Shown in pieces: positions 10,561 through 20,773 of a stretch of DNA of 64,000 bases (the first letter of the stretch is position 1; each line of letters begins with the position of its first letter). Below the pieces are notes generated by a model. That model saw only the letters and a list, made by a program, of their open reading frames with translations. It had not been told where the DNA came from and did no database searches. Made by a program: the position numbers and the translations under genes. The DNA is from Anopheles merus (taxonomy: Eukaryota > Arthropoda > Insecta > Diptera > Culicidae). Location: contig NC_054082.1 in NCBI RefSeq assembly GCF_017562075.2, positions 59,874,906 to 59,938,905 on the forward strand, written 5' to 3'.

Positions 10561-10920
10561 CAGTCCTCTTACATTTTGATATAAAAATAACAAATTGTCA
10601 GTATTATTTAAGGAGGCAACCCCTGCAGGAATGACATGACCGTCGTGCGTTTGTGTTAGTGTAGGATCTGTACTGTAGCAATAGTGCTGCTGATGTTGCG
10701 TAGTGTTGGGTTCACGATCGTTAAGTAGCCTGCACGAGATGCCGTTACTACAGACTGCTTCAGTGGTGGTAAAGTTGTTTGTTGTTGGAGGAACAATCAT
10801 CAGGTGAGTGCGTAAATTATCAACAAAAGTTGTTTCGGCGTTATTTGGCTCATATGCGGTGTACAGCTGATTAGCGAGCGTGCGAGTGTGCGTGATGTGT
10901 GTGAATTGTTTATCGGTGTT
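10561..10920 (-). pseudogene. Start of CR1-like LINE ORF2 (endonuclease N-terminus)
   Basis: Reading in from the ORF1 end the frame is open, contains a Met at 10800 and reaches NTDNLLFLYQNVRGL. The YQNVRGL motif also opens the endonuclease of the LINE copy at 40.3 kb (YYQNVRGLRKKL). The frame then passes into RTE sequence and is not the natural protein. ORF2 would supply endonuclease and RT for target-primed insertion. Confidence 0.7.
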
Positions 10921-10925
10921 GATAA

Positions 10926-11941
10926 TTAGTGGGTTTGCGGTGTGGGTGAAGTGCGTGGAGTGTGTGCTGAAAGTATTGTGTGATCCAACAGCTGTGGTGA
11001 TCGAATATCCTGCGCTGTAGATAGGGTTGTAGGTGTTGAAAGTCTCATTGGCGGTAGACGAAAATTTGCACCTGGTTGTTGAGCTCGGTAGTCGACAAAT
11101 TCACGCACCGATAGACCAAGCGGCCAAGTATCGGGGGAAAGAGCCCTTTCATGTTGAGTAAGAGGCACTAACACCTTAAAGGATAGAAATGAGAGTGTTG
11201 CTGTGTTTGTGCCTTGTCGTATAAGGCAATATGCAGTGACATCCTCAATGGACAAAGAATGTTTGACCATTTGCACTATTTGGTCACTGGATGTATCTGG
11301 ATCGAGCCGGGAAATATACAATGCGCACTTTTGCACCGTAGACTGAGCGGGGACTATTTTGATCGGAAATGTAGTTGTATCTTTATTTGTGCCTGTTATC
11401 ATGGGTGTAGCTCGATTTTTGCGATACATATCATCGATCGGCTTATTATATTGGTTCTGGTTGTTATTGTTTTGGGTGTTGATGGGTCTGGCGCCAAATG
11501 TAAACAACGTACGGTTGTCAGTAGCGACTTCCGAGAACAAACGTTTTGACCGATTTATGCGACGAATTTTAGCGGGGGGGGGGGGGGGGGGGGGTGGCTA
11601 CTTCGTGGAGTTTTTAGATCGAGCTGGCTCATCCGTGCAAACCCAGTTTTAATTTCATTAGTCAATGGCTCCATAACGGTCTTGATGCTTTCGGCGACTG
11701 TTGTTATTGCCGCCTGGAAGCCAGATTGCATGGCTGCGTCTTTTACGAACTTGGTGCGCGGATTCATAAATACTTTGTTGCAGCCAATACAGCACCAGTG
11801 CAATTCTTTATATTCCGCAATGCGCAGGAACAGATCAGCAGGAACCGAAGTGCAGCGCTGGTGAAATGGAGAGTCGCACAGGCAGCAGCTGATAGATGCC
11901 TCCACAATTTCCATAGTGCAGGCGATGCAAATACGGGCCAT
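10926..11941 (-). pseudogene. CR1/T1-like LINE ORF1 with PHD finger
   Basis: The probable start is the Met at 11941, directly before the PHD-like finger CIAC...CCLCDSPFHQRC...WCCIGC (C4HC3 pattern). A Pro run encoded by a 21-base poly-G/C tract (11574-11594) follows, and after a frame break the RNA-binding-like domain KCALYISRLDP...FLSFKVLVP...LSVREFVDYR. ORF1 proteins coat LINE RNA; PHD fingers in other proteins read histone tails, and the role here is unknown. The frameshift lies at or next to the homopolymer, which could also be a sequencing artefact. Confidence 0.8.
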
Positions 11942-12204
11942 TCTACGGGAGCGGTGCAGGTTTTCATTGCAGCAACAAGAGCGATGGCGGTTAGGACGCG
12001 CGAACTCCGATGCGATCCGAAAAACGAAATTTACGCAAATTTTATTGTCAGCAGAGATAAACGCACTATTGAACGGCAATGGAACGGTGTTCTAAAATAC
12101 TGTGATTATATAGAAACCGGAAAATAGTGTGATAAACAGCGCGATTTTCAAGAAAATATACGGAGCGAAACGCGAATGCGACTTTTACGTTAAATGTCAA
12201 ACGT

Positions 12205-12480
12205 CAAAACTCTTTATTATGCCACGATAATTTGTAATAACATGCTTTGTTCTTTTTTTGTGTACCGCAAAAACCAGCATGATTTCCATAGGGTGGGAAA
12301 TATTTCCGATGCTAGCGATAATTTAAATATCCTTGCTAGGAAAGGGACAAGTGTATCCCTACAATGAACCAATACTGAAGCTGGGATTCCATCAGGACCA
12401 GGGTTGTAGGATTGATTTTACCTAGATAATGCATAGTCAACCATTTCATTACTTACAGTAATTTTAGGAAGACTTATAAA
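12205..12480 (-). pseudogene. Older LINE reverse transcriptase fragment
   Basis: Minus-strand translation gives PKITVSNEMVDYALSR, then YNPGPDGIPASVLVHC, FKLSLASEIFPTLWKSCW and, after a frame slip, TNYRGIIKS. These are the N-terminal RT blocks of CR1/Jockey-type LINEs (compare SPGPDGIPACVLKKC at 51.6 kb). Motif A and the catalytic YADD are absent. The fragment adjoins the 5' side of the CR1-like LINE above. It is too short and diverged for a family name. Confidence 0.7.
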
Positions 12481-12760
12481 AAAAGAAAAATATCGTATCA
12501 TTCATTTCGTATTATCCATAAACTATGATAAAATTTTTAAGGTATGTTTCCAATTTACTCAATAATTATCAAATGATAGCACGATCTCTTTATTAAACAA
12601 TCTTATTAACGCTGAAATATAATCCACAATTTCAAAATTTAAATAGCACTAATTAATCTACTTCAACAAAACAAATTGCGACTGTGAAATAAAAAAAGTA
12701 GTTAGGAAAATGAATGTCGCTTGATAAATTCCATACACTTACTCACACATTTTATTTACA
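12481..12760. other. AT-rich non-coding stretch
   Basis: No coding frame or repeat structure recognised. Confidence 0.4.
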
Positions 12761-13010
12761 GGCAGAAATAATGGCAATCGTTAGCCAACAATTCTACGCT
12801 TCACTTTTTGACGAAAGCTCAAACAAAGTAATCATTCGAGGCTGTGTTGCGGGAATGCCCGTGGATTTTCTAGTATTACAGAGGGAATTATATTTAATTT
12901 AAAAGGAGGCTCAGACCGACCGCTAAAAGCTTATGGAATGACGGGCGAAATTCCAGTTATAGCCTCGTTTGTGGATCAATTACGTATAACTGAGGAGCGT
13001 CCCTGCTAAA
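12761..13010 (+). pseudogene. Possible retroelement aspartic protease remnant
   Basis: Two reading pieces: FYASLFDESSNKVIIRGCV, AGMPVDFLV, and, in another frame, NLKGGSDRPLKAYGMTGEIP then IASFVDQLRI. The pattern I-x-G-x-V-x-G-x-P-V-x-F-L-V is how retroelement proteases lead into the D-[ST]-G active site; here the sequence breaks at that point, so the active site would be missing. A polypyrimidine-AG just upstream could suggest an exon instead. The assignment is tentative. Confidence 0.35.
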
Positions 13011-13424
13011 TGGAACAGTTTTCATTTATTTATTGAAGATAATTCAATAATTCAGTGATTTTTTTCTGAATTCACGATGTTTTTTACGTTATACAACAAG
13101 CTAGACTAAGCTACTAGTACATCATTGAGATACACGGGGCGAGTACCGGCTTCGAACGACGAAATCCGTTCGACGCTAATGAGAGAATGAGAATCATGAG
13201 ATACAACTGTCAAGCATTAAAAGAAGTTTATATCTACGATTCAAGGATGGTTGAGTTTTGTATTTTGATTTTTTTTTGCCGTTGGTATTGGATTTCATTC
13301 GTTGCATCTTTATTGGATGATTTGTTATCAATTATAAGGCAGCTTCACTCACTTTCTTGAAATTTGATTTTAACTTATTTCAAATTTAGGAGTGACGACA
13401 GGATTGGATTTACTTTATAAAAAT
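13011..13424. other. Non-coding stretch before the solo LTR
   Basis: No recognised feature. Confidence 0.4.
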
Positions 13425-13428
13425 GTAT

Positions 13429-14222
13429 TGTAGCATATCTGCTATACAGAACATATTGTAATACACACTATCAGCCATAGACACATAGTAACACACTTTG
13501 GAAAGCCAAATCACACCATTGTAACACATCCATTATAAAACACTCAGCAAATCAGATCATACCATACACACCCGGAAGAGCTCAGGCCACACCGTTCATA
13601 TAAAAACAATTGTGACACACTTAACAGAACCAACCGAAACGTACAACATAAGCAGGAACAGTTTATGCATTATAACCCAAAGCAGGAACAGTATAAGCAT
13701 TAAACCCAAAACAGGAACTTAGTGACAAGAACCATCATTCTTGTCAACAAAAGACAAACGTAAATAGCTGAGTGAAAACAATAACTTTCCAACATACAAC
13801 CCGGAACCAAATGTGAGAAACCCTTAACTTCTTTTGAGTATAAATAAAACCAACTCCGATCATGGCAGGTCAGATTCGTTCGGACTGTCAGGATAGGACT
13901 ATGCCCATCCTACATCTATCGAGTTCTCATTTAAAGAGTTTAGATATGTCCCCCTGCCCAAGGTAAGGCCTCTAAACTCCAACGTTTCCAGTAAGGGAAA
14001 CCTCCTAAAGGTTTCTATGATCGCCTGGACGATCAAGTGTCGAACGTCCGCTTCGAAACAGTATCCACCTCAGTTCTACTTAATTCGGCAAACGATGACG
14101 AAGGCCACCCTGACCAACGCGAGTTCAAAGTTACTACATAGCAACCGTCCCAAAATCGAATATACCGTGACTATCCCAAAACATACCACATGGCAACCGT
14201 AACAGTCATCAAACACATTACA
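13429..14222 (+). mobile_element. Solo LTR of the gag-only mdg1-related family
   Basis: It begins TGTAGCATATCTGCTATAC and ends CACATTACA, matching throughout (with substantial divergence) the LTRs at 34339-35153 and 39407-40221. It is flanked by a 4-bp duplication GTAT (13425-13428 and 14223-14226). No internal sequence follows. A solo LTR arises by recombination between the two LTRs of a full insertion. Its divergence shows it is older than the 34-40 kb copy. Confidence 0.85.
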
Positions 14223-14226
14223 GTAT

Positions 14227-14560
14227 AAAAAACTGATTGATTTTATTTTAAAGAATTATATACGTTATTTACATGGTGAACATGTTTTGCGATATTTTTC
14301 TACTAAGGTTTTCAGCAGTGTAATAAATTTATACAGCGCCTACCACAACTATATGTACAATCGTTTTTCGCGATTTGCGGAAAATCCATAAGAGATAGAT
14401 AAAAACAGTGAATGTATGAGTTATGCAAAATACTATTCTACATCTTCGTATATTTTTATTTATATTATTTGTTTATTTATAGTACCATAACTATAAAGAC
14501 ACTTTGAAAAACAGGTTTTATGTGCTAACTTACGCATTTAAAAATCGTTCAAAAATATAA
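14227..14560. other. AT-rich non-coding stretch
   Basis: No coding frame. The 5' LTR of the following element must end at 14734, but its start cannot be fixed because no partner LTR is present; part of this stretch may belong to it. Confidence 0.35.
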
Positions 14561-16417
14561 ATGTAAGATGAGAGGGCTACCCCCCGAAAACGTCAAAATG
14601 ACAGCTAGGTAGCGAGGGCATGACAGCAGGCGATGAGCGCCACAATCTTACCGCGAGCGTCACTGTGAACAGAAGCAAGTTGAATACACGAATTTCCTTA
14701 ATCATCTACACCGCTCGTTTCCTTATTTATTACATGGGGGCTCGTCCGGGAATGTGCTAAGTACGGTGATAAAGTGAAACGACGAAAAACAAAGGGTGAA
14801 TAATGACGACAATCGAAGAGCTGTGCGAAAACCTTACGAAGATCGGCCTCGCACGCAAGTGCCAGCAGCTTGGCTTGGCGACGTCTGGCGGTAAGCAGGA
14901 GATGGCCAAAAGGATTATTGAGCATACGACGATGGCCACAAATGACGAGAACGACGGTGATCATCAGAATCGTGAAATTCGTGAAGCCGTGAACGCTAGA
15001 GAGTAGAACGCCGTGCTGCAAAACGACGACGGTGTGAGTGAGAACGACGACTTACACACACACAACGATGACAACGATGATCGAGAAGATGGCGGCGCGC
15101 GTGCAAAATGTTCACGCAACGACGACGACGAACGATACGATGATGATGGTGTTGGTGACAACGACGACGGCGGCAACGATGATTACACCAATGATGACGG
15201 CGATAAAAACAACGATGATGACGATGATGACAATGCATTATTGTTTCAAACGGCGATCAGAACTTCGACCCCAGCGGCAAGGAAGGAACGGAAATTTCAT
15301 GGAGCATCGATGGTTTATTCTTTCCGCGACATGGAAGAAAGCATCGACACTTTTGGTGCTGATGAAGGTGATGACGTACGATTATGGCTAAAACAACTTG
15401 AAATGATTTCTAGGTCGGCACGATGGAATAATGAGCAAATGCTGATTATGTGTAGAAAAAAAAACTGACAGGTACGGCGAGACGTTTTGTGTTTTCCTTA
15501 CGTGATGCTATCAGTTATAGTGTTGTGAAAAAAGCGCTAATCAAAGAGTTCGCTCCTTTTGTTCGAGCAACCGACGTGCATCGGGCATTAGCTAATCGGA
15601 AAAAGAAGCCAACGGAGACGATGCGTGATTACGTGTATGAAATGCAGCGCATTGCTTTGCCTATTGAGTTTGATGAACCTAGTTTATGTGAGTATATTGT
15701 GGATGGCGTTACTGACGACGAATTTTATCGCTATTATATGAAGCCAATACGTTACAAAGGTTGAAAGAGAAGTTAAGCATTTTTGAGAAGGCAACAAAGA
15801 ATACCAAGGTAGCTAAAAATAATCGACACGATGACAATGCTGACGTTAAGAAAGAAAGGCAACGTTTTGAAGGGAAGTGTAAAGGTGAATTGAAACGTAA
15901 ATGTTTCGATTGCGGCGGTACCACGTATGTTGCTTCAGAGTGTCCGAAGAAAAACGATGGTCCGGAGTGCTTTAGATGCAACGATTTTGGACATCTTTCG
16001 AAAGAGTGTCCCAAAACACAAAAGACGAACAAGAAAGACAATGACGCACGAATCAATGTAGTGAAAGCGGCTGTTAATGAAAAACTCAGCGTATCAGTGG
16101 AATTGTTTGGACGGAAAATTAAAGTAGTTGTGGACACAGGTAGCGATCTTTTTGATGAATTCAAAAGTAATCATTCAGATGCATGAATCGAACTTGAAGG
16201 TACGAGGATACGGTGGCGGCGTAAGCTCAGTACGTGGTAAAACGACGATATCTGCAACAATCGACGAAGAGATTTTTGATATTCAATTCTATGTCGTTCC
16301 ATCTGAAGCCATTGATTCGCCAATGTTGATCGGAATGAAATTTCTTAGTTCAGTTGGCTATTCTATCACTCCAGAAGGAGTAATGATAAAAAAATATCGA
16401 ACAGACGAGACAATTGG
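14561..16417 (+). mobile_element. LTR retrotransposon with SAP-like gag, 5' part
   Basis: The LTR end (...TTATTACA at 14734) is followed directly by a primer site TGGGGGCTCGTCCGGGAA (14735-14752), which fits tRNA-Pro. Gag and the start of the protease follow. The element is split at 16417/21146 by a BEL insertion with target duplication ATTGG and resumes at 21146. Its start within the LTR is uncertain. No RT or integrase of this element is visible in the window. Confidence 0.7.
14803..15775 (+). pseudogene. Gag with SAP-like N-terminus and Asp-rich linker
   Basis: The first frame (Met at 14803) has a SAP-like helix-extended-helix: GLARKCQQLGLATSGGKQEM then AKRIIEH. SAP motifs bind DNA in nuclear proteins. 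After a TAG at 15004 the same frame continues as an extreme Asp/Asn-rich linker (15010-15240), then SMVYSFRDMEESIDTFG and VRLWLKQLEMIS, a capsid-like start. A frameshift near 15465 leads to VVKKALIKEFAPFV, LANRKKKPTETMRDYVYEM, the end of the capsid domain. At least two lesions make it inactive. Confidence 0.65.
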
Positions 16418-16466
16418 TGTTACTTCTGTAACAATTTCTTTCCGGGTGTTTGAAATAAGAAAATGA
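15761..16466 (+). pseudogene. Nucleocapsid zinc knuckles and protease start
   Basis: Two knuckles: CFDCGGTTYVASEC, where Tyr replaces the usual His, and CFRCNDFGHLSKEC, a standard CX2CX4HX4C. The protease active site KVVVDTGSDL follows near 16135, then after a frameshift VRGYGGGVSSVRG and PMLIGMKFL, the second half of the fold. The element's own sequence stops at 16417; the last codons of the open frame already read BEL LTR. Confidence 0.75.
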
Positions 16467-16764
16467 TCTTTAACGTTTGATGCAAATTCTATATTTTTAA
16501 CTTGTCCGGTCACACTCGCTTTTGCTACTGGTAATAGTTTCGCGCCGTTTCCTGTCTATGCCCTTATGCTCGACCTTTATGGGGTGTATGACCGGAGGCT
16601 GGATCTTGTTTTTTCATCTCTTTCGCAATGTATATGTTTGCCTCTTTCAGTTGATAACAACCTTTACGCCACCTAGCGGCACCTTTTGTAACTTGGTTTA
16701 TCTACATATCTCGGTCGCTAGGTGACAGCAGATGTGTTGTTCACATTTTTCACGCAGTCAACAC

Positions 16765-17957
16765 TTACTTACTTACTTATCCGGCACTACAACCGCTTTG
16801 CGGTCTTGGCCTGCCTCAGGAGTGTCCGAAACCGCTCACGGTCTCGCGCCTTCGTCTGCCAGTCCGTTATCCCGGCCTTAATGGCGGACGCCTCCACGCC
16901 ATCTTGCCACCTCAATTTGGGCCTACCACGCCTCCTCTGTCCTTGTGGACGGCCTAAAAAGACTTTACGGGCTGGGTCGTCCGTTTCCATGCGTATAACA
17001 TGGCCAGCCCACCGGAGCCTGGCGAGCTTTATACGCTGTACGACAGTGAGGTCGCCGTACATCTCGTATAGCTCGTCATTATAGCGGCTCCTCCATTGTC
17101 CTTCCACACATACGGGGCCAAGTATCCTTCTGAGCATCTTCCTCTCGAACGCGGCTAAGAGGGTTTCGTCAGATTTGGACAGTGTCCATGTCTCAGAGGC
17201 GTATGTGAGTACTGGTACTATATAGGTACTATATAGTCCCAGCTTCGTCCGTCGCGACAGGTTCTTTGAGGTAAACTGCTTTTTCAGGCTGTAGAATGAC
17301 CGGTTGGCAGCCAGCATCCTTGCGCGCAACTCAGCTTCCATGCTGTTGTCGTTGCTGACCTTTGACCCAAGATAGGTGAATTGTGGGACGACTTCAAAAG
17401 TGCGTTCACCTATCTGTACGTCACACCTACGTAGATTCGGATTATTTATTGGTAGGTCCGCTGATGTTGCCACCATCAGTTTGGTCTTTGCCTCGTTTAT
17501 CTGCAATCCGAGGCTCTCTGCCGCCTGCTCAATCCCTTGGTAGGCTTCTGCTACATAGGAGAGCCGCAGACCAATGATGTCTATATCATCAGCGTATGCC
17601 AGGATCTGGGTTGACTTATAGAAGATGGTTCCCGTAGTCTCCACCCTCGAGTCGCGGATGGCCCTCTCTAGCGCCAAGTTGAATAGGAGACAGGCAAGCC
17701 CGTCCTCCTGGCGCAGACCTTTGGTGGTAGCAAAAGGTCCTGAGAGTTTTCCATCCACCCTCACCTGGCATGTGACGTTGGTCATAGTCATTCTAACTAG
17801 CCTTATCAGTTTGGCCGGGATTCCAAATGAGCTCATAGCGTCGTACAGTTTTACCCTGGCTATGCTATCGTATGCGGCTTTGAAGTCTATGAAGAGATGG
17901 TATGTGTCGTTTTTGTATTCAGCCATCTTCTCCAAGATCTGCCGCATGGTGAAGATC
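16765..17957 (-). mobile_element. 5'-truncated RTE LINE inserted in a BEL LTR
   Basis: The minus-strand insertion ends in the RTE 3' tail (CTTACTTACTTACTTATCC on the plus strand, i.e. TAAG repeats) and carries only the C-terminal RT. An 11-bp duplication GCAGTCAACAC flanks it (16754-16764, 17958-17968). 5' truncation and a variable target duplication are normal outcomes of target-primed reverse transcription. Confidence 0.9.
16787..17957 (-). CDS. RTE reverse transcriptase, C-terminal part, frame intact
   Basis: An open frame of about 390 RTE residues to the natural stop: MRQILEKMAEY, motif A FIDFKAAYDSIAR, GLRQEDGLACLLFNLALE, active site AYADDIDIIG, SETWTLSKSDE, GRPKLRWQDGVEASAIKAG and the end LLRQAKTAKRL. 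The usual GLRQGDG has Glu for Gly. It lacks the endonuclease and N-terminal RT because of 5' truncation. The frame is open beyond 17957 into LTR sequence, which is not part of the protein. It serves as a reference for the lesions in the 7.3-10.6 kb copy. Confidence 0.85.
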
Positions 17958-18136
17958 GCAGTCAACACAGTCAACACAAAAAACGTGCTAACATACCCCA
18001 CCCCGTCAATCCTAAGTTGCGCAGGATTTACTTAAAATACTGGCACGTTTCTATTTGATGCTTCTTCTAAGCGTTAAATTGTGTATGGACAATATATGCT
18101 GTAGGGGTTGACTCAGTGCAGTGCTAATATAAATGT

Positions 18137-18409
18137 TCATAATTCCGGTGCTAATATTTCTGTTTCTATAGAGGCGAGTTTTACCACTGCTCGTTTCAAT
18201 AGCTTTCCAGACGCTGTCCTTACTACTGCTTGTCTCACTCGTCCGTCTCGCCCAGCTATTGTTTCTTCTACAATTGCTCTCACCCAATCCTTTCGACTTC
18301 CTTCCGTTATAAATACCAAGTTTCCGACCCTGATTGGTATGTTGTCATCTCGCCACTTTTTCCTAAGATTGAGGTTAGGAAAATATTCCTTCAACCATCT
18401 GTCCCACAT
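18137..18409 (-). pseudogene. BEL/Pao pol C-terminal domain (DUF5641-type)
   Basis: Reads WLKEYFPNLNLRKKW, IRVGNLVFITEGSRKDWVRA and AGRDGRVRQAVVRTASGKLL. This is the module that follows the BEL/Pao integrase core (compare WRRWLREYLP near 60.1 kb). It follows the protease frame directly because everything between has been deleted. The frame is open but has no upstream partner. Confidence 0.8.
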
Positions 18410-18477
18410 TTCGCTAGATAGTTTCCGGCTTCTTTTGTAGTTGTTTTGGAGTGTATCAGCCAGATCTGGGCATGTTG

Positions 18478-19359
18478 CTAATGTTGATTTGGAGCCGGAC
18501 GAATCTCCTCTTCTAACGTGAAATAATCACGGAGCAGCATGTTCAGCTCTCCGTCGCTGTCTTCAGTGTCGCGTTGCACCGCATTGCCGGGTTGCACCGG
18601 ACCAATATGCTGCATCAAGACGCCGCTCGTCGTGTTGTTGTACGGTCCGTACACAGCCCATCCAAGAGGGCTCCTCACAGCGACCGGCTCGCCTGCCTGC
18701 CCCGTCCGGGTCTCCAGTGGTGTAAGCAGCTCCATATGTTGCAGCCCGATTAATAACTTTGGCTCAGCTTTCAGAAACGACGGGATCGGCAATTTCTGAA
18801 AGTGAGAAAAGTTATTTATTAGGATTTTGCGGTTTAGTTCTTGCTTCGGCAGACTTAGCTTTTCGACCGTACGAGCGCCGGAAAGCTCGTAACGTCTATC
18901 GTCGCCTCGCGCCGAAATCTGCACGTCTACTCGTTGTGATGCATTTTCCTTTCTCGTCACATCGGCTGTCCAGCTTAGTTCCAAGGGCTCTGGTCTTCCG
19001 CTTACGCCAAGGGTGTTGGCCAGGCTGGTTTCCATCAAGGTCAAGGATGAACCTTCATCCAGGAAAGCCAGAGTCTCTACACTCTTCGGTCCATAGTGCA
19101 CTACGACTGGTACGATTCGGAACAGCACACCAGCCTTTGTCGTACCGTTATGGGCTAGTACCTCTGCACAACGTGTCGCTGTCGGCAAATGCAGCAATGC
19201 GTTATGGCGAGCTTCGCACCCGTTTATCTCGCATCGGAATCGCGATAAGCAACGTCGTAGGCCATGTTGGTTAAGGCACAGCTTGCATAATCCATGCCGA
19301 TCTACTACATCCAAACGGTTCTGCACATTCATTTGTCGGAACTCTTGACAGTTCCTCAC
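18478..19359 (-). CDS. BEL/Pao protease region (DUF1758-type) with knuckles
   Basis: A zinc knuckle (CPACGDTGHRVRNC) lies just upstream of the first Met at about 19380. A Cys/His-rich segment CKLCLNQHGLRRC...CRFRCE-like follows, then the protease with LAFLDEGSSLTLME as the active-site region, and PLELSWTADVTRKEN. The frame ends in RDYFTLEEEIRPAPNQH at the deletion junction. In full-length BEL elements RT would follow. Confidence 0.8.
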   Translation of the reverse strand: MRNCQEFRQMNVQNRLDVVDRHGLCKLCLNQHGLRRCLSRFRCEINGCEARHNALLHLPTATRCAEVLAHNGTTKAGVLFRIVPVVVHYGPKSVETLAFLDEGSSLTLMETSLANTLGVSGRPEPLELSWTADVTRKENASQRVDVQISARGDDRRYELSGARTVEKLSLPKQELNRKILINNFSHFQKLPIPSFLKAEPKLLIGLQHMELLTPLETRTGQAGEPVAVRSPLGWAVYGPYNNTTSGVLMQHIGPVQPGNAVQRDTEDSDGELNMLLRDYFTLEEEIRPAPNQH

Positions 19360-19424
19360 TCGATGACCTGTATCACCACACGCAGGACATTTTTGCTCTT
19401 GCCAGGGGTAACGTCGTGGTTGTG

Positions 19425-20716
19425 TTAAGGTTCCCTTTTCAAGAGTATCAGTGTGATGGTGTGTTCGATGAACTCACCAAATTGTTGCAAACTGATATGT
19501 GGAAAACCACATTTATATCTCGACCACTCCAGTCTCCTTGATGCTGGGAGTTTCTCTACTAGTTCTCCTAGTATTGCTGGGTTCTGTAGGTGGTCTTCTA
19601 AGTCTGCTGCTACTAGGTGGTCGCAGAATTGTTGCACTGCTAACCCGTATTTAATCAGCGACTCTAGTTTTCTGGTTTGGGTGCTTCGGTTTGTCGTGCC
19701 TTGTCGATTAACTCTTGTACGATTAGGGCAGGACGTCCATAGAGTCGTTTCAACACTTTGATGATGTCTGGGACTGCGTTTGGCGTCGTGAGTTTTGATT
19801 GCACTGCCTCTCTAGCTGCACCATGAAGGCACTCTTCTAAGCGCAACAAATTTTCTCTATTAGAGAATTCGCAGGCTTCATTGGACTCGTTGTAGCAGCT
19901 TATGAACACGGCCCATTCTTTAGGAGAACCACTAAATTTTGGCAGCTGTTTTGGGTAGTGGTTCCTCGCAGTTATTTGGCTGGGGGTCAAGCCGTTTCTT
20001 TCCACCATCGCGTTTTCCAGATTATTTTCAGCCATTCGTCTTTTCGTTACTGGTGACGCTTCAGTTTGCGGATGAGTCTGCACTTGAGCAGGTTTAGCCA
20101 AGGCCTGATTTTGATCCCTTACCCAAATTTTTGCTCTTACACTTTTGCCACTTATGATGGAACATTCCGAGCCTTCGATGTCGAGCTGCTCCTCGAGTTG
20201 CATCTTGAGATCCTCCTGCTCGAGCTCCATTTTGGCCATCTTTAGCTCGAACTCCTTCTCGGCCATTTTCTTCTCAAGTTCCTGTTTCTTGGCCAGGCGC
20301 TCTAAGGCGTTTCGCACAGATAGTTGAGAAGACGCTGAGCCGCCCCGTCTTGTGCTTGGTGCTTTAGATTTAGCCGTTTGGAGTGGACTTGGCTTATCCT
20401 GCACTACGGTACGCTCCGAACTGCCACCCTCGCTATCAGCTGCTCCCTGCTTCTCTACATTCTGGCAGCTTTCAGCGGGCTTGTTGTCCTTTGCACTAAT
20501 TTCCTCACGTAGCGTCGGTTTGGCCTCGCTTTTCCCGATCACAGGCACTTTCTTCACACACCGAACACAGAACCACTTTCTTTTCGCTACGTTTGCGGTG
20601 ACGCCAGCACACCCGTATTGGTACCACTTCGCGCAACCGTCACACAACACCATATCGTCCACGGTTTTCGCCTTATCGCAGGCACCACAATCGAAGCGAT
20701 TTTCTTCACTCTGCAT
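19425..20716 (-). pseudogene. BEL/Pao gag with PHD finger, coiled coil and DUF1759
   Basis: The probable start is the Met at 20716. A PHD-like finger comes first: CGACDKAKT...CDGCAKWYQYGC...WFCVRCV (C4HC3). A charged coiled coil follows (LAKKQELEKKMAEKEFELK) and then the DUF1759-type capsid LPKFSGSPKEWAVFISCYN...LYGRPALIVQELID. A frameshift near 19650 leads to the second part, MQQFCDHLVAADLEDHLQNP. Gag forms the particle; a PHD finger is an addition found in some arthropod BEL elements. Apart from this frameshift the frame is open. Confidence 0.85.
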
Positions 20717-20773
20717 TTTTATGCCGTAAATTAATAAGTTATGCGAAAATACAAGTGTGTAAGTTAAAAACTT

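Larger units (their letters stand above)
10561..12205 (-). mobile_element. CR1/T1-like LINE, 5' part
   Basis: The minus strand carries ORF1 with a PHD finger and the very start of ORF2, ending at LYQNVRGL, the first endonuclease motif, where the RTE LINE begins. The remainder of this LINE is not found on the far side of the RTE, so it was lost or the junction was rearranged. Confidence 0.8.
16418..17993 (-). repeat. 3' LTR of the BEL element, split by an RTE insertion
   Basis: The outer part 16418-16764 and inner part 17969-17993 join to match the 372-bp LTR at 20774-21145. The interruption is the RTE copy 16765-17957, with GCAGTCAACAC duplicated on both sides. Confidence 0.9.

Noticed and set aside
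12714..12902. Possible exon with TTTATTTACAG acceptor
   Set aside because: The protein pattern fits a broken retroelement protease better, and there is no donor or neighbouring exon; kept as a low-confidence remnant.
14191..14210. Primer site after the LTR at 13429 (TGGCAACCGTAACAG)
   Set aside because: Alignment with the 815-bp LTRs shows this lies inside the LTR; the true end is 14222 followed by the GTAT duplication, so it is a solo LTR.
15038..15391. Thr/Met-rich frame overlapping the Asp-rich gag linker
   Set aside because: It is the frame-shifted shadow of GAT/GAC codon runs.
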